Shown: piece after piece, positions 38,583-47,133 of the stretch
Layout: each line of letters starts with the position of its first letter
How positions within the stretch are numbered: the stretch's first letter is position 1
Source of the DNA: Rhizobium mongolense subsp. loessense
GTDB taxonomy: Bacteria > Pseudomonadota > Alphaproteobacteria > Rhizobiales > Rhizobiaceae
Length of the DNA stretch: 64,000 nucleotides
Assembly: GCF_900099775.1 (NCBI RefSeq)
Contig: NZ_FMTM01000003.1
Location: 207,087 to 271,086 of the forward strand
Direction: 5' to 3'
Notes under the pieces: model-generated
What the model saw: the letters and a program-made list of their open reading frames with translations, nothing else
What the model was told of the DNA's origin: nothing
Database searches by the model: none
Made by a program: the position numbers and the translations under genes

Positions 38583-40735
38583 TCACTCTCTCGGACGCCA
38601 TTCTCTTTTCGCTGCTTTCGCTTGCGCTGATCATGGGCTGTGCCTGGCTGCTCGACAGCCGCCGGGGAAAGGATCGCGTTATATTCGGCATGATCCTCAT
38701 CGTCATGTTGTTGAATTATCTCTATTTCCGCATCACCAAGACGCTGCCAGACTTCGAGTGGAGCGCCTATGCGCTGTGGCCGCGCGCCTATCTCTCTTTC
38801 GAAGTCGTCGTCATCTTCTATACGCTGCTTTCGATCGTCTTTTTCTTCCGGCGCACTGACCACAGTGCGGCTGCGGACGCGAGCGAGCTCACGATCGCCG
38901 GCAACGCGTCGCCGCCGGCCGTCGATGTCTTCATCTGCACCTATAACGAAGAACTATCCATTCTGGAGCGCACGATCCTTGCCGCGAAGGCGATCGACTA
39001 TCACAATTTCGCTGTCTGGGTGCTCGATGACGGACGCCGCGACTGGCTGGAGGATTATTGCACCGAGATTGGCGTGCGATATCTGCGGCGCAGCGACAAT
39101 ATTGGCGCCAAGGGCGGCAATCTAAACAATGCCATCCGGCAGTCGGCGAACGAGACCAATGCGCCCTTCATCCTCATTCTCGACGCCGATTTTGCGCCGC
39201 AACGCGCAATCCTGAAGCGCACCGTCGGCCAGTTCGCCGATCCAGGGATCGGGCTCATCCAGACGCCGCAGTTCTACTACAATGCCGACCCCGTCCAGCA
39301 TAACCTCCTGGCATCGAAGGCATGGGTCGATGACCAGCGCATCTTCTTCGACGTCATGCAGCCGTCGAAGGACGGATGGGGGGCTGCCTTTTGCGTCGGC
39401 ACGTCGTGCATCGTTCGGCGCGATGCGCTTGGCCTGATCGGCGGCATGCCGCAGGAAACAGTCACGGAGGATATCCACCTGACCTACCGGCTGCTGCAGA
39501 AGGGCCTGAAGACCCGCTGGCTCAACGAACGCCTGAGCGTCGGGCTCTCGGCCGAAAGCCTCTCAGGCTATATTACCCAGCGCTGCCGCTGGTGCCTCGG
39601 AACCGTTCAGGTCGCGCTGCTCCGGGATGGTCCGTTCTTCGGCGGCGGATACACCTTCCTGCAACGGCTGCATTATTTCCACGGACTGCTCTTCTGGTTC
39701 TGTCGCCCGTTCATCCTGCTTTTGATGGCAGCGCCGATCCTTTATTACTTCCTTGGCCTGCCGGCTATCCAGATGGAGCCGGAAGCCTTTTTCCTCTATG
39801 CGCTTCCGATGGTCAGCGGCATGTGGGCATTTCACGCCTGGGTTTCTGGGCGGCGCAGCATGCCGCTCTTTACGGAAGTGTCGCAAATGGTCTCGGCGAT
39901 CCCTATCACGATCGCGCTGCTTCACGCCCTCATCCATCCGTTCGGGCGGCCGTTCAAGGTCACGGCCAAGGGCGAGGACCGGGCGCGCGTCGATGTCCTT
40001 TACCCGATCGCCGGGACCTTCTTCCTGGTCATCATCCTGACGTTCATGGGTATGCTCAACGGTCCCCTGATGGGCACCTACAACGACCTCGACGGCTTCA
40101 GCGTCGCCTGGGGCATGGTTGTCATGGTCTATTCCTTCGTTTCCCTGCTCGTTTGCATAGAACTTCCGCGAGAGCCGCTTGACAGCATCCGGTTTCCACT
40201 CGCACGGCAGGCAAATCTTGGACACGACGGCAATTGTATGCCCTGCACGGTCGACACCATTTCAATCAGCAAGGCCGAGATAACGCTGCATGACAATCGG
40301 ACGGCCAGGCAGATTCGTCCAGGCGACATTGTGATCTTTTCGCCCTTTGCCGACTTCGACGTCGCGGGCAGGGTGAGCGGCGTGGATAGTGCGCGCCTCG
40401 GGCTATCCATCTCCATCGTGGCGGTCCGGGACCGCCGCTATGACTGGGAAATCCGGCAGACCGCCGAGGATGTCCGACGCAAGATGATCCAGCGCCTGTT
40501 CAGCGAGATGCCGCAGGCCATGCCCGACCGCGCCTATCCGCTTGCTGCCGTCCGCGGTCTCTTGCGCCGCACGTTCGATGGCCCCTCGAAGCTTGCCGGT
40601 AGCATCGAAATGCACGCCGTCAGCGTCAGATCGCGGGAGGCCCTGCGACGGTGGCAGAGGTCGCGCGACCTTGCACCAAGCGCGTCGCTTTTGCAGATCG
40701 GAGCGGCGAGTGCTGCGCCGCCGCTGGCGGAGTGA
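38567..40735 (+). CDS. Cellulose-synthase-like GT2 beta-glucan synthase (BgsA-like)
   Basis: A 722-residue processive glycosyltransferase. Two membrane helices come first. The GT-A catalytic domain has D in 'VWVLDDGRRDWLEDYC', DxD in 'LILDADFAPQRAIL', TED in 'ETVTEDIHLTYRLLQKG' and Q-x2-R-W in 'YITQRCRWCLGTVQ'. Five or six more membrane helices follow. The C-terminal 170 cytosolic residues occupy the place of a PilZ domain, but the usual RxxxR reads RFPLAR and D/NxSxxG is not intact. That resembles S. meliloti BgsA, reported to bind c-di-GMP without a canonical PilZ. It makes a surface beta-glucan. Confidence 0.82.
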   Translation: MSPEVVTLSDAILFSLLSLALIMGCAWLLDSRRGKDRVIFGMILIVMLLNYLYFRITKTLPDFEWSAYALWPRAYLSFEVVVIFYTLLSIVFFFRRTDHSAAADASELTIAGNASPPAVDVFICTYNEELSILERTILAAKAIDYHNFAVWVLDDGRRDWLEDYCTEIGVRYLRRSDNIGAKGGNLNNAIRQSANETNAPFILILDADFAPQRAILKRTVGQFADPGIGLIQTPQFYYNADPVQHNLLASKAWVDDQRIFFDVMQPSKDGWGAAFCVGTSCIVRRDALGLIGGMPQETVTEDIHLTYRLLQKGLKTRWLNERLSVGLSAESLSGYITQRCRWCLGTVQVALLRDGPFFGGGYTFLQRLHYFHGLLFWFCRPFILLLMAAPILYYFLGLPAIQMEPEAFFLYALPMVSGMWAFHAWVSGRRSMPLFTEVSQMVSAIPITIALLHALIHPFGRPFKVTAKGEDRARVDVLYPIAGTFFLVIILTFMGMLNGPLMGTYNDLDGFSVAWGMVVMVYSFVSLLVCIELPREPLDSIRFPLARQANLGHDGNCMPCTVDTISISKAEITLHDNRTARQIRPGDIVIFSPFADFDVAGRVSGVDSARLGLSISIVAVRDRRYDWEIRQTAEDVRRKMIQRLFSEMPQAMPDRAYPLAAVRGLLRRTFDGPSKLAGSIEMHAVSVRSREALRRWQRSRDLAPSASLLQIGAASAAPPLAE

Positions 40736-40806
40736 GCGGAACGACTGCCAACGCTTGGTCCGGATGCCTCAGGAAACCTCGAGCTTCAACGGCTGGGAAC
40801 TGGCTA

Positions 40807-41100
40807 TCATTCAAGCGTCGATGGCGAGGCAGATCGGGTTTTCGATCCGTCCGCGTTGTCGAACCGAGCAAGTAGGTCCGCTGCCTCGACCAGGATGGGA
40901 TCGGAGATGCGCGGTCCCCCCGTGACAATCGCATCGCTCTCGTGGAGCAGCCGATCGGCCAGGCGCTCCAACCTGTCCCAGAAATCGTCGCCGCGTTGCT
41001 TCGCCAGAATGGCGGAGAAGTGGAGCCTGCGGCTTAGGAGACGGATAGCGCCGTACTTCTCGGCTGACGTCATCTTGTCGAGGTTGGTGGTCACATCCAT
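40807..41100 (-). CDS. Hypothetical protein (97 residues)
   Basis: A soluble, helical protein with a plausible amino-acid composition ('MTSAEKYGAIRLLSRRLHFS', 'RLERLADRLLHESDAIV'). GGAG lies nine bases before the ATG. It follows the next small gene upstream by one base, so the two may be an operon. No recognised domain. Confidence 0.5.
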   Translation of the reverse strand: MDVTTNLDKMTSAEKYGAIRLLSRRLHFSAILAKQRGDDFWDRLERLADRLLHESDAIVTGGPRISDPILVEAADLLARFDNADGSKTRSASPSTLE

Positions 41101-41101
41101 G

Positions 41102-41299
41102 TTATCGCTCCGCGTGTGGAGAAGCAGGCGAACTCAGTTGCTTGCGACGTTGCCTTCGCCGGTACGTGTGACTGAGCACCTCGCGCCCGGCGATGCGCCG
41201 CACTCGGATGGCGCATTCGGCAAGGATGGGGACGTAGACACGCGTCCCGGCAGGCTTTGTCGACATGAGGGCGAGGCCGACGGCATAGGCGCCGATCAT
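41102..41299 (-). CDS. Small basic hypothetical protein (65 residues)
   Basis: A short protein with a weakly hydrophobic N-terminus ('MIGAYAVGLALMSTKPAG') and an Arg-rich C-terminus. There is no strong ribosome site. Its only support is its tight spacing with the 97-residue gene downstream. Could be a chance frame. Confidence 0.3.
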   Translation of the reverse strand: MIGAYAVGLALMSTKPAGTRVYVPILAECAIRVRRIAGREVLSHTYRRRQRRKQLSSPASPHAER

Positions 41300-41554
41300 A
41301 GTCAGTACAATCCCGGCAAACGCAAGAGTAGCGCGTGTCCGAGAGAGTTATCGTGCTTGGGGACGTGTCGCATGGGCGTGATGTCCGAGTTGGGTTCCGT
41401 TCAAGACTTTAGCAAGCCACTCACGTCCCGAATATTGATCTTGGATATCGCGGGCCTATACCGACGGATACTTTCGCTCGTTTCCTTGCCCGCTAAAGCC
41501 ACGATTTCGTTCAGGTTTTTCCTCGAGCGCGAAAAGGCCGGCCTCAAAGAAATA

Positions 41555-41905
41555 AAGCTTGGAGTCCGGGGCGCGCTGCTGCTGGGGTTCCTATGTTCAT
41601 CACGCCGTTTGTGCCGGCAGGCCACCCCGCTTGTATGGGGCTCTGTTGCACTATGGTTTCTCGTCCAGGGAGCCGCGTTTTTGGCGGAGTAATCTTCGTC
41701 GCAGCATGGGGCGCTTGCTCCTCGTCAGCAGCATTGACGATCTCATCTCATCCGACCCTACGTCCTCGGCAAGCCCAACAACCTGCCAGTGCTGCTCGGC
41801 CTCTTCGGGCTCCTTGGCGGCGATGGGCCAACGTTGCCGGCAGTTGTCTACAGCCTCTTCCATGAGTTGACCATGGCCAATGTCGAGGAACGCAGCCACC
41901 CACCC
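41555..41905 (+). pseudogene. AI-2E family transporter fragment with several frameshifts
   Basis: Across three frames the + strand spells pieces of the C-terminal half of an AI-2E (UPF0118) transporter in order: 'GALLLGF', 'FITPFVPAG', 'PLVWGSVALWFLVQG', 'VSSIDDLI' and 'RPYVLGKPNNLPVLLGLFGL'. At least three frameshifts and a stop separate them. The N-terminal half is missing. It is a decayed gene, consistent with the degraded character of this zone. Confidence 0.65.
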
Positions 41906-42080
41906 ACCTTCCGACCCCAACTGGAACGAATGTCAACGAGAGTTTGACGTGGCTCCGGATAGGGCGGGCCGTTGCGGTTTGGTTTCGCAAGAGGCGGCAG
42001 AGTGCCCATTGCCCATGAGCGCCGCCTGTAACTTTATATCTCGCGGAGTTCCTGCGTGGACAAGTAATCCAGGGCGTCGC

Positions 42081-42164
42081 TTAATACCAGCGTCCTCGGC
42101 CGTACCAGCCGCCGCCGAGCAGAACAACGATAAGAACTATGATGAGAAGCGTGGTGATATCCAT
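42081..42164 (-). CDS. 27-residue membrane microprotein under an EcfG promoter
   Basis: The frame encodes MDITTLLIIVLIVVLLGGGW followed by YGRGRWY: one membrane helix with a Gly-rich end and an aromatic/Arg tail. AGGAGACGTAC precedes the ATG at 42,164. Tiny proteins of this shape, ending in similar GWYGRGRWY-like tails, are common in Rhizobiales. A perfect general-stress promoter lies 63 bp upstream, so the peptide is probably a stress-induced membrane component. It looks intact despite the decayed surroundings. Confidence 0.65.
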   Translation of the reverse strand: MDITTLLIIVLIVVLLGGGWYGRGRWY

Positions 42165-42226
42165 GTACGTCTCCTAGGAGTGCCTAGCACGGTGCATTTT
42201 CTTATGCTTACACTCCGATATAACCC

Positions 42227-42251
42227 AACGTTGAGCGCGCGGTTTTGTTCC
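42227..42251 (-). promoter_or_regulatory. Consensus EcfG (general stress response) promoter
   Basis: On the minus strand: GGAAC (42,251-42,247), exactly 16 bases, then CGTT (42,230-42,227). This is a full match to the alphaproteobacterial ECF15/EcfG promoter. It faces the 27-residue gene at 42,164. Confidence 0.7.
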
Positions 42252-42299
42252 ATTTGAACGACGCGATGATACCAGTGACATGAGTTCGTTAGGAAGATG

Positions 42300-42317
42300 A
42301 TGGTGGGCCCGGAGGGC
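42300..42317 (+). other. Orphan copy of the integration-site core
   Basis: ATGGTGGGCCCGGAGGGC, identical over 18 bp to the start of the direct repeats at 44,506 and 63,906, but with unrelated sequence after it. It equals the complement of a tRNA 3' end (T-stem strand, acceptor stem, CCA). Probably the scar of an older island integrated at the same tRNA. The stretch to 42,470 has further GGGCCC repeats and no gene. Confidence 0.6.
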
Positions 42318-42473
42318 ATACCATCCTTTTTGATTTTATTGGGGTTTTGATGGGCCCGATGGGCCCATGTTCTTCGCCCGTTCTCGCCGGGCCCATCCGA
42401 TTATCGCCGGGGCGGGGTCATCGCTTCGATGCGCTGCAGGGTCTGATTTGTGGAGGGGCGCGAGGCTCGGCGA

Positions 42474-42855
42474 TCAGACGAGGAGCGACAGCGAGGCGAC
42501 CTCTTCAAAGAGAATCGCCGCGACGATCGCAACTTCAACGGCAAAAGCGACCGGATCCTCTCCGCCGACGATCGCCGGCATGTCTGTTGAAGCCAGGCGG
42601 CAGACCGTGCCGCATCGGCAGTCAATCGACTTCTTGGCCGGGCTTTCATCCTCCGTTGCCTGGGCCAACAGACCCCGATGAGAAGCAGATGGCGTGGAGC
42701 GGATCGACCGCAGGGGCTGCCATTGCTCCTTGCGACGTGCCCGACAAGAGCCCCTGCAACAGCAACAGATATGCGAACAGCACCGCAATGGCTGTTGCGG
42801 ATATCCTGTCTCGCAGTATGAGCCGCAGGGAATGCGAAGGGGCTGATGCCTTCAA
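42474..42855 (-). pseudogene. DUF2946-like small membrane protein, frameshifted
   Basis: One minus-strand frame begins 'MKASAPSHSLRLILRDRISA' with a membrane helix ('IAVLFAYLLLLQGLLSG') and ends in a stop near 42,646. The continuation lies in another frame: 'ESPAKKSIDCRCGTVCRLAS' and on to 42,474. Joined by a single frameshift around 42,650 they give the usual layout of rhizobial DUF2946-type proteins (helix, then a Cys-rich segment). Confidence 0.5.
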
Positions 42856-43199
42856 TATTGCCGCCTCGCAGAAACGTCAGCAATGGGTCCGAAAGCAGCG
42901 GTTGGTTTGACCGATTCCGATTGGCAGGTGTTGCCAAGCGTACTTAACAGTCTCAATTGGATCTCGTTCCGAGAAATGGATTCCGCGGAGTAATGTAGCA
43001 GATGCCACGAGATCGTAGCTTCGTGTGCCACGACGGCTTCAACGTCCCCTCGGAATCACACCGACGGCGTCCTCTCAGCCCTTTGTCGAGCGGTAATCTT
43101 TTCTGGCGGCCCTCTACCATATGGCTTCGCAATGTTGCGTTTTCGTGGAGGTAATGTGTAGAGTTCATTGCGCAGGGTCATTCCGCAACTGCCGGAGGT

Positions 43200-43545
43200 T
43201 GCGATGGAAAATTCTTTTGGGCAGTCCCGTAACGGCTTATGTGGGCCTGAGAGTGGAAAAGAGGCTTGTCACGCCGCTCGTGACCGTGACGGAGGCGGCC
43301 CGCTCGATAGCGTCGGGCGACCTTGGCGGACGGGCGTCGGGCCAAGGCAGCTTCGGCGAGGCCGACCACCTGATCGAGTATTTCAACCGCATGGCCGAAT
43401 AGTTGCAGCGGGCGGCGAAGGAGCCGAAGTACTCGAATTCCGCGATCCCCACGAGCTCAGGACCCCGCTGACGATCCTGCGGGGCCGCATGCAGGGGCTA
43501 GCAGACGTGTCTTCGCCCAGTCAGGAGCTGTTCCAGAGCCTTAGG
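43200..43545 (+). pseudogene. Sensor histidine kinase remnant (HAMP and H-box)
   Basis: One frame gives a HAMP domain ('KRLVTPLVTVTEAARSIASG' and 'GEADHLIEYFNRMAE') ending in TAG. A second frame then gives the phospho-acceptor box 'HELRTPLTILRGRMQGLA'. The input domain and the ATPase domain are missing. It is a broken, truncated OmpR-partner-type kinase. Confidence 0.7.
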
Positions 43546-43572
43546 TGAATGTGCGCGCGCGCTGGAGAAAAC

Positions 43573-44208
43573 ATGAAGTCCAGGATTAGATCCGATATGA
43601 AGCCTTCAACCGCGATCCCGCTTGCTCTGCTGCTCGGCGCTGCCACTATGCCGTTCTTGGGAACAACCGACGCGCAGGCCCAGAACCGCGACGTCAATCA
43701 ATCGGTATTCGCCTTCGGCGGCACGATGGTCGACGCCGACATCCTCCATGCAGCCAATCCTTTCGGCGTCACATACGAGGACCTCCCGATCTTCGGCCTC
43801 GGCTACCAGTACTTCCCGGCTAGGATGGGCTCCTTCAGGTTCGGACTGGAAGCGGGGCTCGCCGGAAGATTCGGCGGGCATCCGAATGCGGAATTCTGGG
43901 GCGGCGGCGTCGTTCGCTACGACGGTTTCGAGATTGGTGATACCGTCCGTATCTCACCAGCCTTTACGTTTGGCATCAGCCATGTCACGCATACCCAGGA
44001 GGGACGGGAGCGCAAGAACGAGGTGGAGCATAACGGGGACGCCAGAACGCTGTTCTATCTCGGCCCCGAGTTGAACCTTTCCTTCAACGCCATGCCCGAC
44101 GTCGATTTCTTCTGGCGTATACACCACCGGTCCGGAGCCTGGGGGACGCTCGGCGACGTGCACGGCGGCTCCAGTGCAAATGTCTTCGGCGTGCGGTTCA
44201 ATTTCTGA
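43573..44208 (+). CDS. Outer-membrane beta-barrel protein, PagL-like (possible lipid A deacylase)
   Basis: A 211-residue protein with a signal peptide ('AIPLALLLGAATMPFLGTTD' ending at AQAQ). Alternating amphipathic strands follow, and a C-terminal Phe (VRFNF) typical of outer-membrane barrels ends it. Near the end 'FWRIHHRSGAWGTL' has the His-x-Ser spacing that forms the PagL catalytic pair, followed by the Gly-rich last strand. PagL removes the 3-O acyl chain of lipid A; here activity is inferred from layout only. GGAG precedes the start at 43,573. Confidence 0.6.
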   Translation: MKSRIRSDMKPSTAIPLALLLGAATMPFLGTTDAQAQNRDVNQSVFAFGGTMVDADILHAANPFGVTYEDLPIFGLGYQYFPARMGSFRFGLEAGLAGRFGGHPNAEFWGGGVVRYDGFEIGDTVRISPAFTFGISHVTHTQEGRERKNEVEHNGDARTLFYLGPELNLSFNAMPDVDFFWRIHHRSGAWGTLGDVHGGSSANVFGVRFNF

Positions 44209-44453
44209 ACAACCTTCTTCATCTCCAATCCGACGACGTTGGCGGCGGTCCGTGTCCCACAGGGGCAGGACTTCGCCGGATGGGCAGCAGCGCTGTGGTT
44301 GATGACGGCATCATCTGTTGGGTTACGCAGGTTGCGTCGGTGCGACTCTCGTGTCTTCGACAGGCTCAACAGCGCGGCATGATCGGAGGCGGACCTCATG
44401 CAGCCCGGTGTCCTCGACACGCGTTGGGCGCTCGCGCTGTTGGAACCCCAGCA

Positions 44454-44474
44454 GTAAACAAAGCCTTTGTTTAC
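44454..44474. repeat. Perfect 10-bp inverted repeat left of the element
   Basis: GTAAACAAAG-C-CTTTGTTTAC (44,454-44,474), followed by AGGGATTTTT. It could be a weak terminator or a protein-binding site just outside the left att copy. 44,209-44,453 holds no visible gene. Confidence 0.35.
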
Positions 44475-44505
44475 AGGGATTTTTAGCGAAATCAAAACGG
44501 TAGAG

Positions 44506-44600
44506 ATGGTGGGCCCGGAGGGCCTGCCGAATTCCAAGAAAATCAGCAGCTTAACCCCGTGTGGGACGAAGACCCCATTTTATAAAAATCAATGGCTTAG
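44506..44600 (+). repeat. Left attachment-site repeat (attL)
   Basis: Identical to 63,906-64,000. Begins with the 18-bp tRNA-like core, then 77 bp that include the 3' end of the integrase reading frame with its stop codon at 44,583-44,585. Confidence 0.85.
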
Positions 44601-44610
44601 TAAAGCCGCC

Positions 44611-44620
44611 GTCCCACTTT
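44611..44620 (+). promoter_or_regulatory. Putative integrase arm-type site (left)
   Basis: GTCCCACTTT, repeated exactly at 63,827-63,836 near the right end. The inverse core GTGGGAC is inside each att repeat (44,561-44,567 and 63,961-63,967). Confidence 0.4.
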
Positions 44621-44675
44621 TTCCGGCCGTTTCCGCCCCTTCTTTCCCGGTCGTATGGCGACCAGGGAGGCGCGC

Positions 44676-45437
44676 ATGAGCGGAGCGCGACCATTTCGGG
44701 ACGTGAAGCTGCAATGGCTTCAGCAGCTGAGCTGCGACAAGGATTTGAGCGACAGCGCGCGGTCGGTGGCGCTCTACATCATCACCACGCATTTGAACGG
44801 CCACACCGCGAAGGCGTGGCCGTCCTATCAAACGATTGCCGACGCGACCGGCAAGAGCGTCAAGACCATTCAGCGCACCGTCCATGAACTTGAAGTCAAA
44901 GGATGGTTCGAGATCCAGCGCGGAAATGGCGTTGGGCACAACACGGAATATCGTCCCTCAGCCGCGTCGATTTTACGCGCATCCGACGCCCGCGAAAAGA
45001 CGGACAAAGTTGTCACCCTTTACCCTGATAAAGGCGGTCAAAATCGTCCGGAAAGGCGGTCAGATGTGTCCAGCGAAGGGGGACAAATATGTCCACCAAA
45101 CTTAGAGAAGGAAAAAATATATAAACCTAACCAGCGTGAGGACGCTCCGCCGCGCGTCGAGATGCGGCGAGCCGTCCCGGTCGTTTTCGTGGCAGAAACC
45201 AAAGCCGATCAGGTCGAGCAATGGCGCACCTGGTTGCGACGTCACGGCTTTTCTTCGATCGACGCTTTGGGCATGCGGACGGTGAAAGCCGGGAAACCAG
45301 GCTATGCCTTGCCCAGCTATTGGCCGCCGGACGAAGCAAGCTCCAGCGCGCTCGATTGGATCGCATTCTTCAGCCGTCGCCGTGACCACATCGCCGAAGA
45401 AACTGCCCGAGAAGCCGACCTTCGGAGGGCGTCATGA
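44676..45437 (+). CDS. Helix-turn-helix protein of a mobilization/replication module
   Basis: A 253-residue protein. The N-terminal winged helix is visible as 'DLSDSARSVALYIITTHLNG', 'SYQTIADATGKSVKTIQRTV' and 'LEVKGWFEIQRGNG', the fold found in plasmid RepA-like and helix-turn-helix proteins that precede mob genes on rhizobial elements. The linker is Lys/Asp-rich and the C-terminal part has 'WRTWLRRHGFSS'. The start at 44,676 has AGGGAGG five bases before it. Its stop overlaps the mobC start (ATGA). It may control the mob operon or initiate replication of the excised circle. Confidence 0.7.
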   Translation: MSGARPFRDVKLQWLQQLSCDKDLSDSARSVALYIITTHLNGHTAKAWPSYQTIADATGKSVKTIQRTVHELEVKGWFEIQRGNGVGHNTEYRPSAASILRASDAREKTDKVVTLYPDKGGQNRPERRSDVSSEGGQICPPNLEKEKIYKPNQREDAPPRVEMRRAVPVVFVAETKADQVEQWRTWLRRHGFSSIDALGMRTVKAGKPGYALPSYWPPDEASSSALDWIAFFSRRRDHIAEETAREADLRRAS

Positions 45438-45916
45438 CGGGCGGCGATTTGAAGGGAGCAAGGCGACCCCTGTCATACGGCGAGCCGTCCGACAGGGAGC
45501 CTTGTGAGGGGAGGCAAGCCTCCCCTTCAAACCCCACCAAGAGCGCGCGGCGACCGCCCAAGGGCGAACTCAATGCCGTCGTGGTTTTCCGCTGCACGGC
45601 ATCGGAAAAGCAGGCGCTGACCGCACGCGCGGCGCGGGCTGGTTTGCCCTTCGCCATGCTAATGCGGGAAGCGCTCGGCCTCACCGAGGCGCGCCGCCGC
45701 CGTCCGGTTCCCAAGGTGGACCCGGAGCTGGTGCGCGCCGTCGCTCGGATCGGCGGCAACCTCAACCAGATCGCCCGATGGCTGAACACGGCCCAGGCTC
45801 AGGGCCAGGTGTCGGCCATCGACGCAATCACGGTTGCCGCCCGCTTGGTCGCGATCGAGCGCACGCTTTCGGAAACGCTTGAGCAGTTCACGGCCAAGGA
45901 TGGCGCGCCGTGCTGA
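45434..45916 (+). CDS. mobC: Mobilization relaxosome protein MobC
   Basis: A 160-residue protein. The ribbon-helix-helix-like section 'VVVFRCTASEKQALTARAAR' is followed by the MobC hallmark 'AVARIGGNLNQIARWLNTA'. MobC opens the origin of transfer and helps the relaxase nick. It overlaps both the upstream HTH gene (four bases) and the relaxase (seven bases), so the mob genes form one operon. Confidence 0.88.
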   Translation: MTGGDLKGARRPLSYGEPSDREPCEGRQASPSNPTKSARRPPKGELNAVVVFRCTASEKQALTARAARAGLPFAMLMREALGLTEARRRRPVPKVDPELVRAVARIGGNLNQIARWLNTAQAQGQVSAIDAITVAARLVAIERTLSETLEQFTAKDGAPC

Positions 45917-46629
45917 TCAAGTTTTTCAGAAACGGTCAGGGCGGCGGATCGGGACCGGTTGATTATCTGGTCGAGCGCGACGTCGTCGCTTACGACCAGA
46001 ACCGCAACGCGATTCGCGATGAGCGCGGCGACGTCATACTGTTTGCCCGCGAGCCCCTGCCAGAGGTTCTGCGCGGAGACGCCGACCGCATGCGCGCGCT
46101 GATCGATGCCTTATCGCCTTCGCGGCGAAGGACGCGCCGAACCCTGCCCAGCAACGGCATGTCATGGACGCCTTCGAGAACCTTGCCTTTGCCGGGCTCG
46201 AAGCCGACCAGCGCGATATGCTTTGGGTGCGCCACACGCACGAGGGACGCGTCGAACTGCATTTCGTGACGCCGCGCATGGAGCTTGTCAGCGGGCGCAG
46301 CCTCAACATCGCGCCACCCGGCTACCAGAAGCACTACGACGCATTGCGGGACGTTCTGAACAAGGAACACGGCTGGAACGATCCGATGGCCCCGGAGCGC
46401 TCACGCGAGACCGTCAGCCTCATCGAGAGCGTCAGGCGCGGCGATGCCCGCGAGTTGATCCATGACTGGATCGTCCAGCGCATCGAGACCGGCGAAATCC
46501 ACGACCGCCCGAGCATGGCCGAGGCTTTGACAGCGGCAGGCTTCGACCTGCCGCGCGCCGGCAAGAACTACATCACCGTGCGCGACCCCGAGACGGACGA
46601 GCGGTGGCGTCTGAAAGGAGACCTGTTCC

Positions 46630-47130
46630 GTGAAGACTGGACCCGAGAGAATACCCTTGAGCGAGCGCTTGAAAGATCGGCTGGCGAGCCCAGCCGCTCC
46701 GGAAGCCGGCTCGACGCCATCGCCTTCGACGAGCTTCGAGACCGATTGGAGCGAAGCCTTGAAGCGCGCGCAAGCTACAATCGAGACCGATATCCGCAAC
46801 TTCACGGACGCGAACCGCCAGCACTTGAGCGAGGCGCTGGTGACGACCGAGGCGGACGTGAACCGGCTCCGGTCGATGGTGCAGCCGTTCTTCCTGACCA
46901 TGGGCGCGGTGGCGCTACTGATCGTCCTGTTGAGCTTCACCGCGAGCTGGATTTGGGCGGGTCTGATTATCGACCGCGCCCAGAGCGCCAGCCTCTGGCA
47001 AATGGGCTTGCAGATCAACCAGACCAGCAGCGGCAAAGTCCTGACCTGGGACGTCAACCGCCTTCAGCTGATCACCTGTCAGGCCGGGAGCGACAAAGCG
47101 CCATGCCTGAAGATCGTCCAGGGAGATTGA
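46630..47130 (+). CDS. Mobilization membrane protein nested in the relaxase gene (MbeB-like)
   Basis: A 166-residue protein read in a different frame from the relaxase tail. The start is GTG at 46,630 with AAAGGAG about nine bases upstream. Layout: polar N-terminus, helical section 'ALKRAQATIETDIRNFTDAN', two membrane segments in 'FFLTMGAVALLIVLLSFTAS' and after, then a periplasmic or cytosolic tail with two Cys. It occupies the place of MbeB/MobB in ColE1-type mob regions, where such genes overlap the relaxase. Confidence 0.7.
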   Translation: MKTGPERIPLSERLKDRLASPAAPEAGSTPSPSTSFETDWSEALKRAQATIETDIRNFTDANRQHLSEALVTTEADVNRLRSMVQPFFLTMGAVALLIVLLSFTASWIWAGLIIDRAQSASLWQMGLQINQTSSGKVLTWDVNRLQLITCQAGSDKAPCLKIVQGD

Positions 47131-47133
47131 CCA

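Noticed and set aside
41401..41625. 74-codon minus-strand frame in the degraded zone
   Set aside because: Basic, low-complexity translation and overlap with the AI-2E remnant on the other strand.
44506..44600. A complete tRNA gene at the att sites
   Set aside because: Only the CCA, acceptor 3' strand and T-stem 3' strand are matched; the T-loop and the rest of the cloverleaf are absent at all three copies.
44601..44675. Origin of transfer just left of the mob genes
   Set aside because: Position is right for an oriT, but I see no recognised nick sequence or inverted repeat, so it is not listed as a feature.
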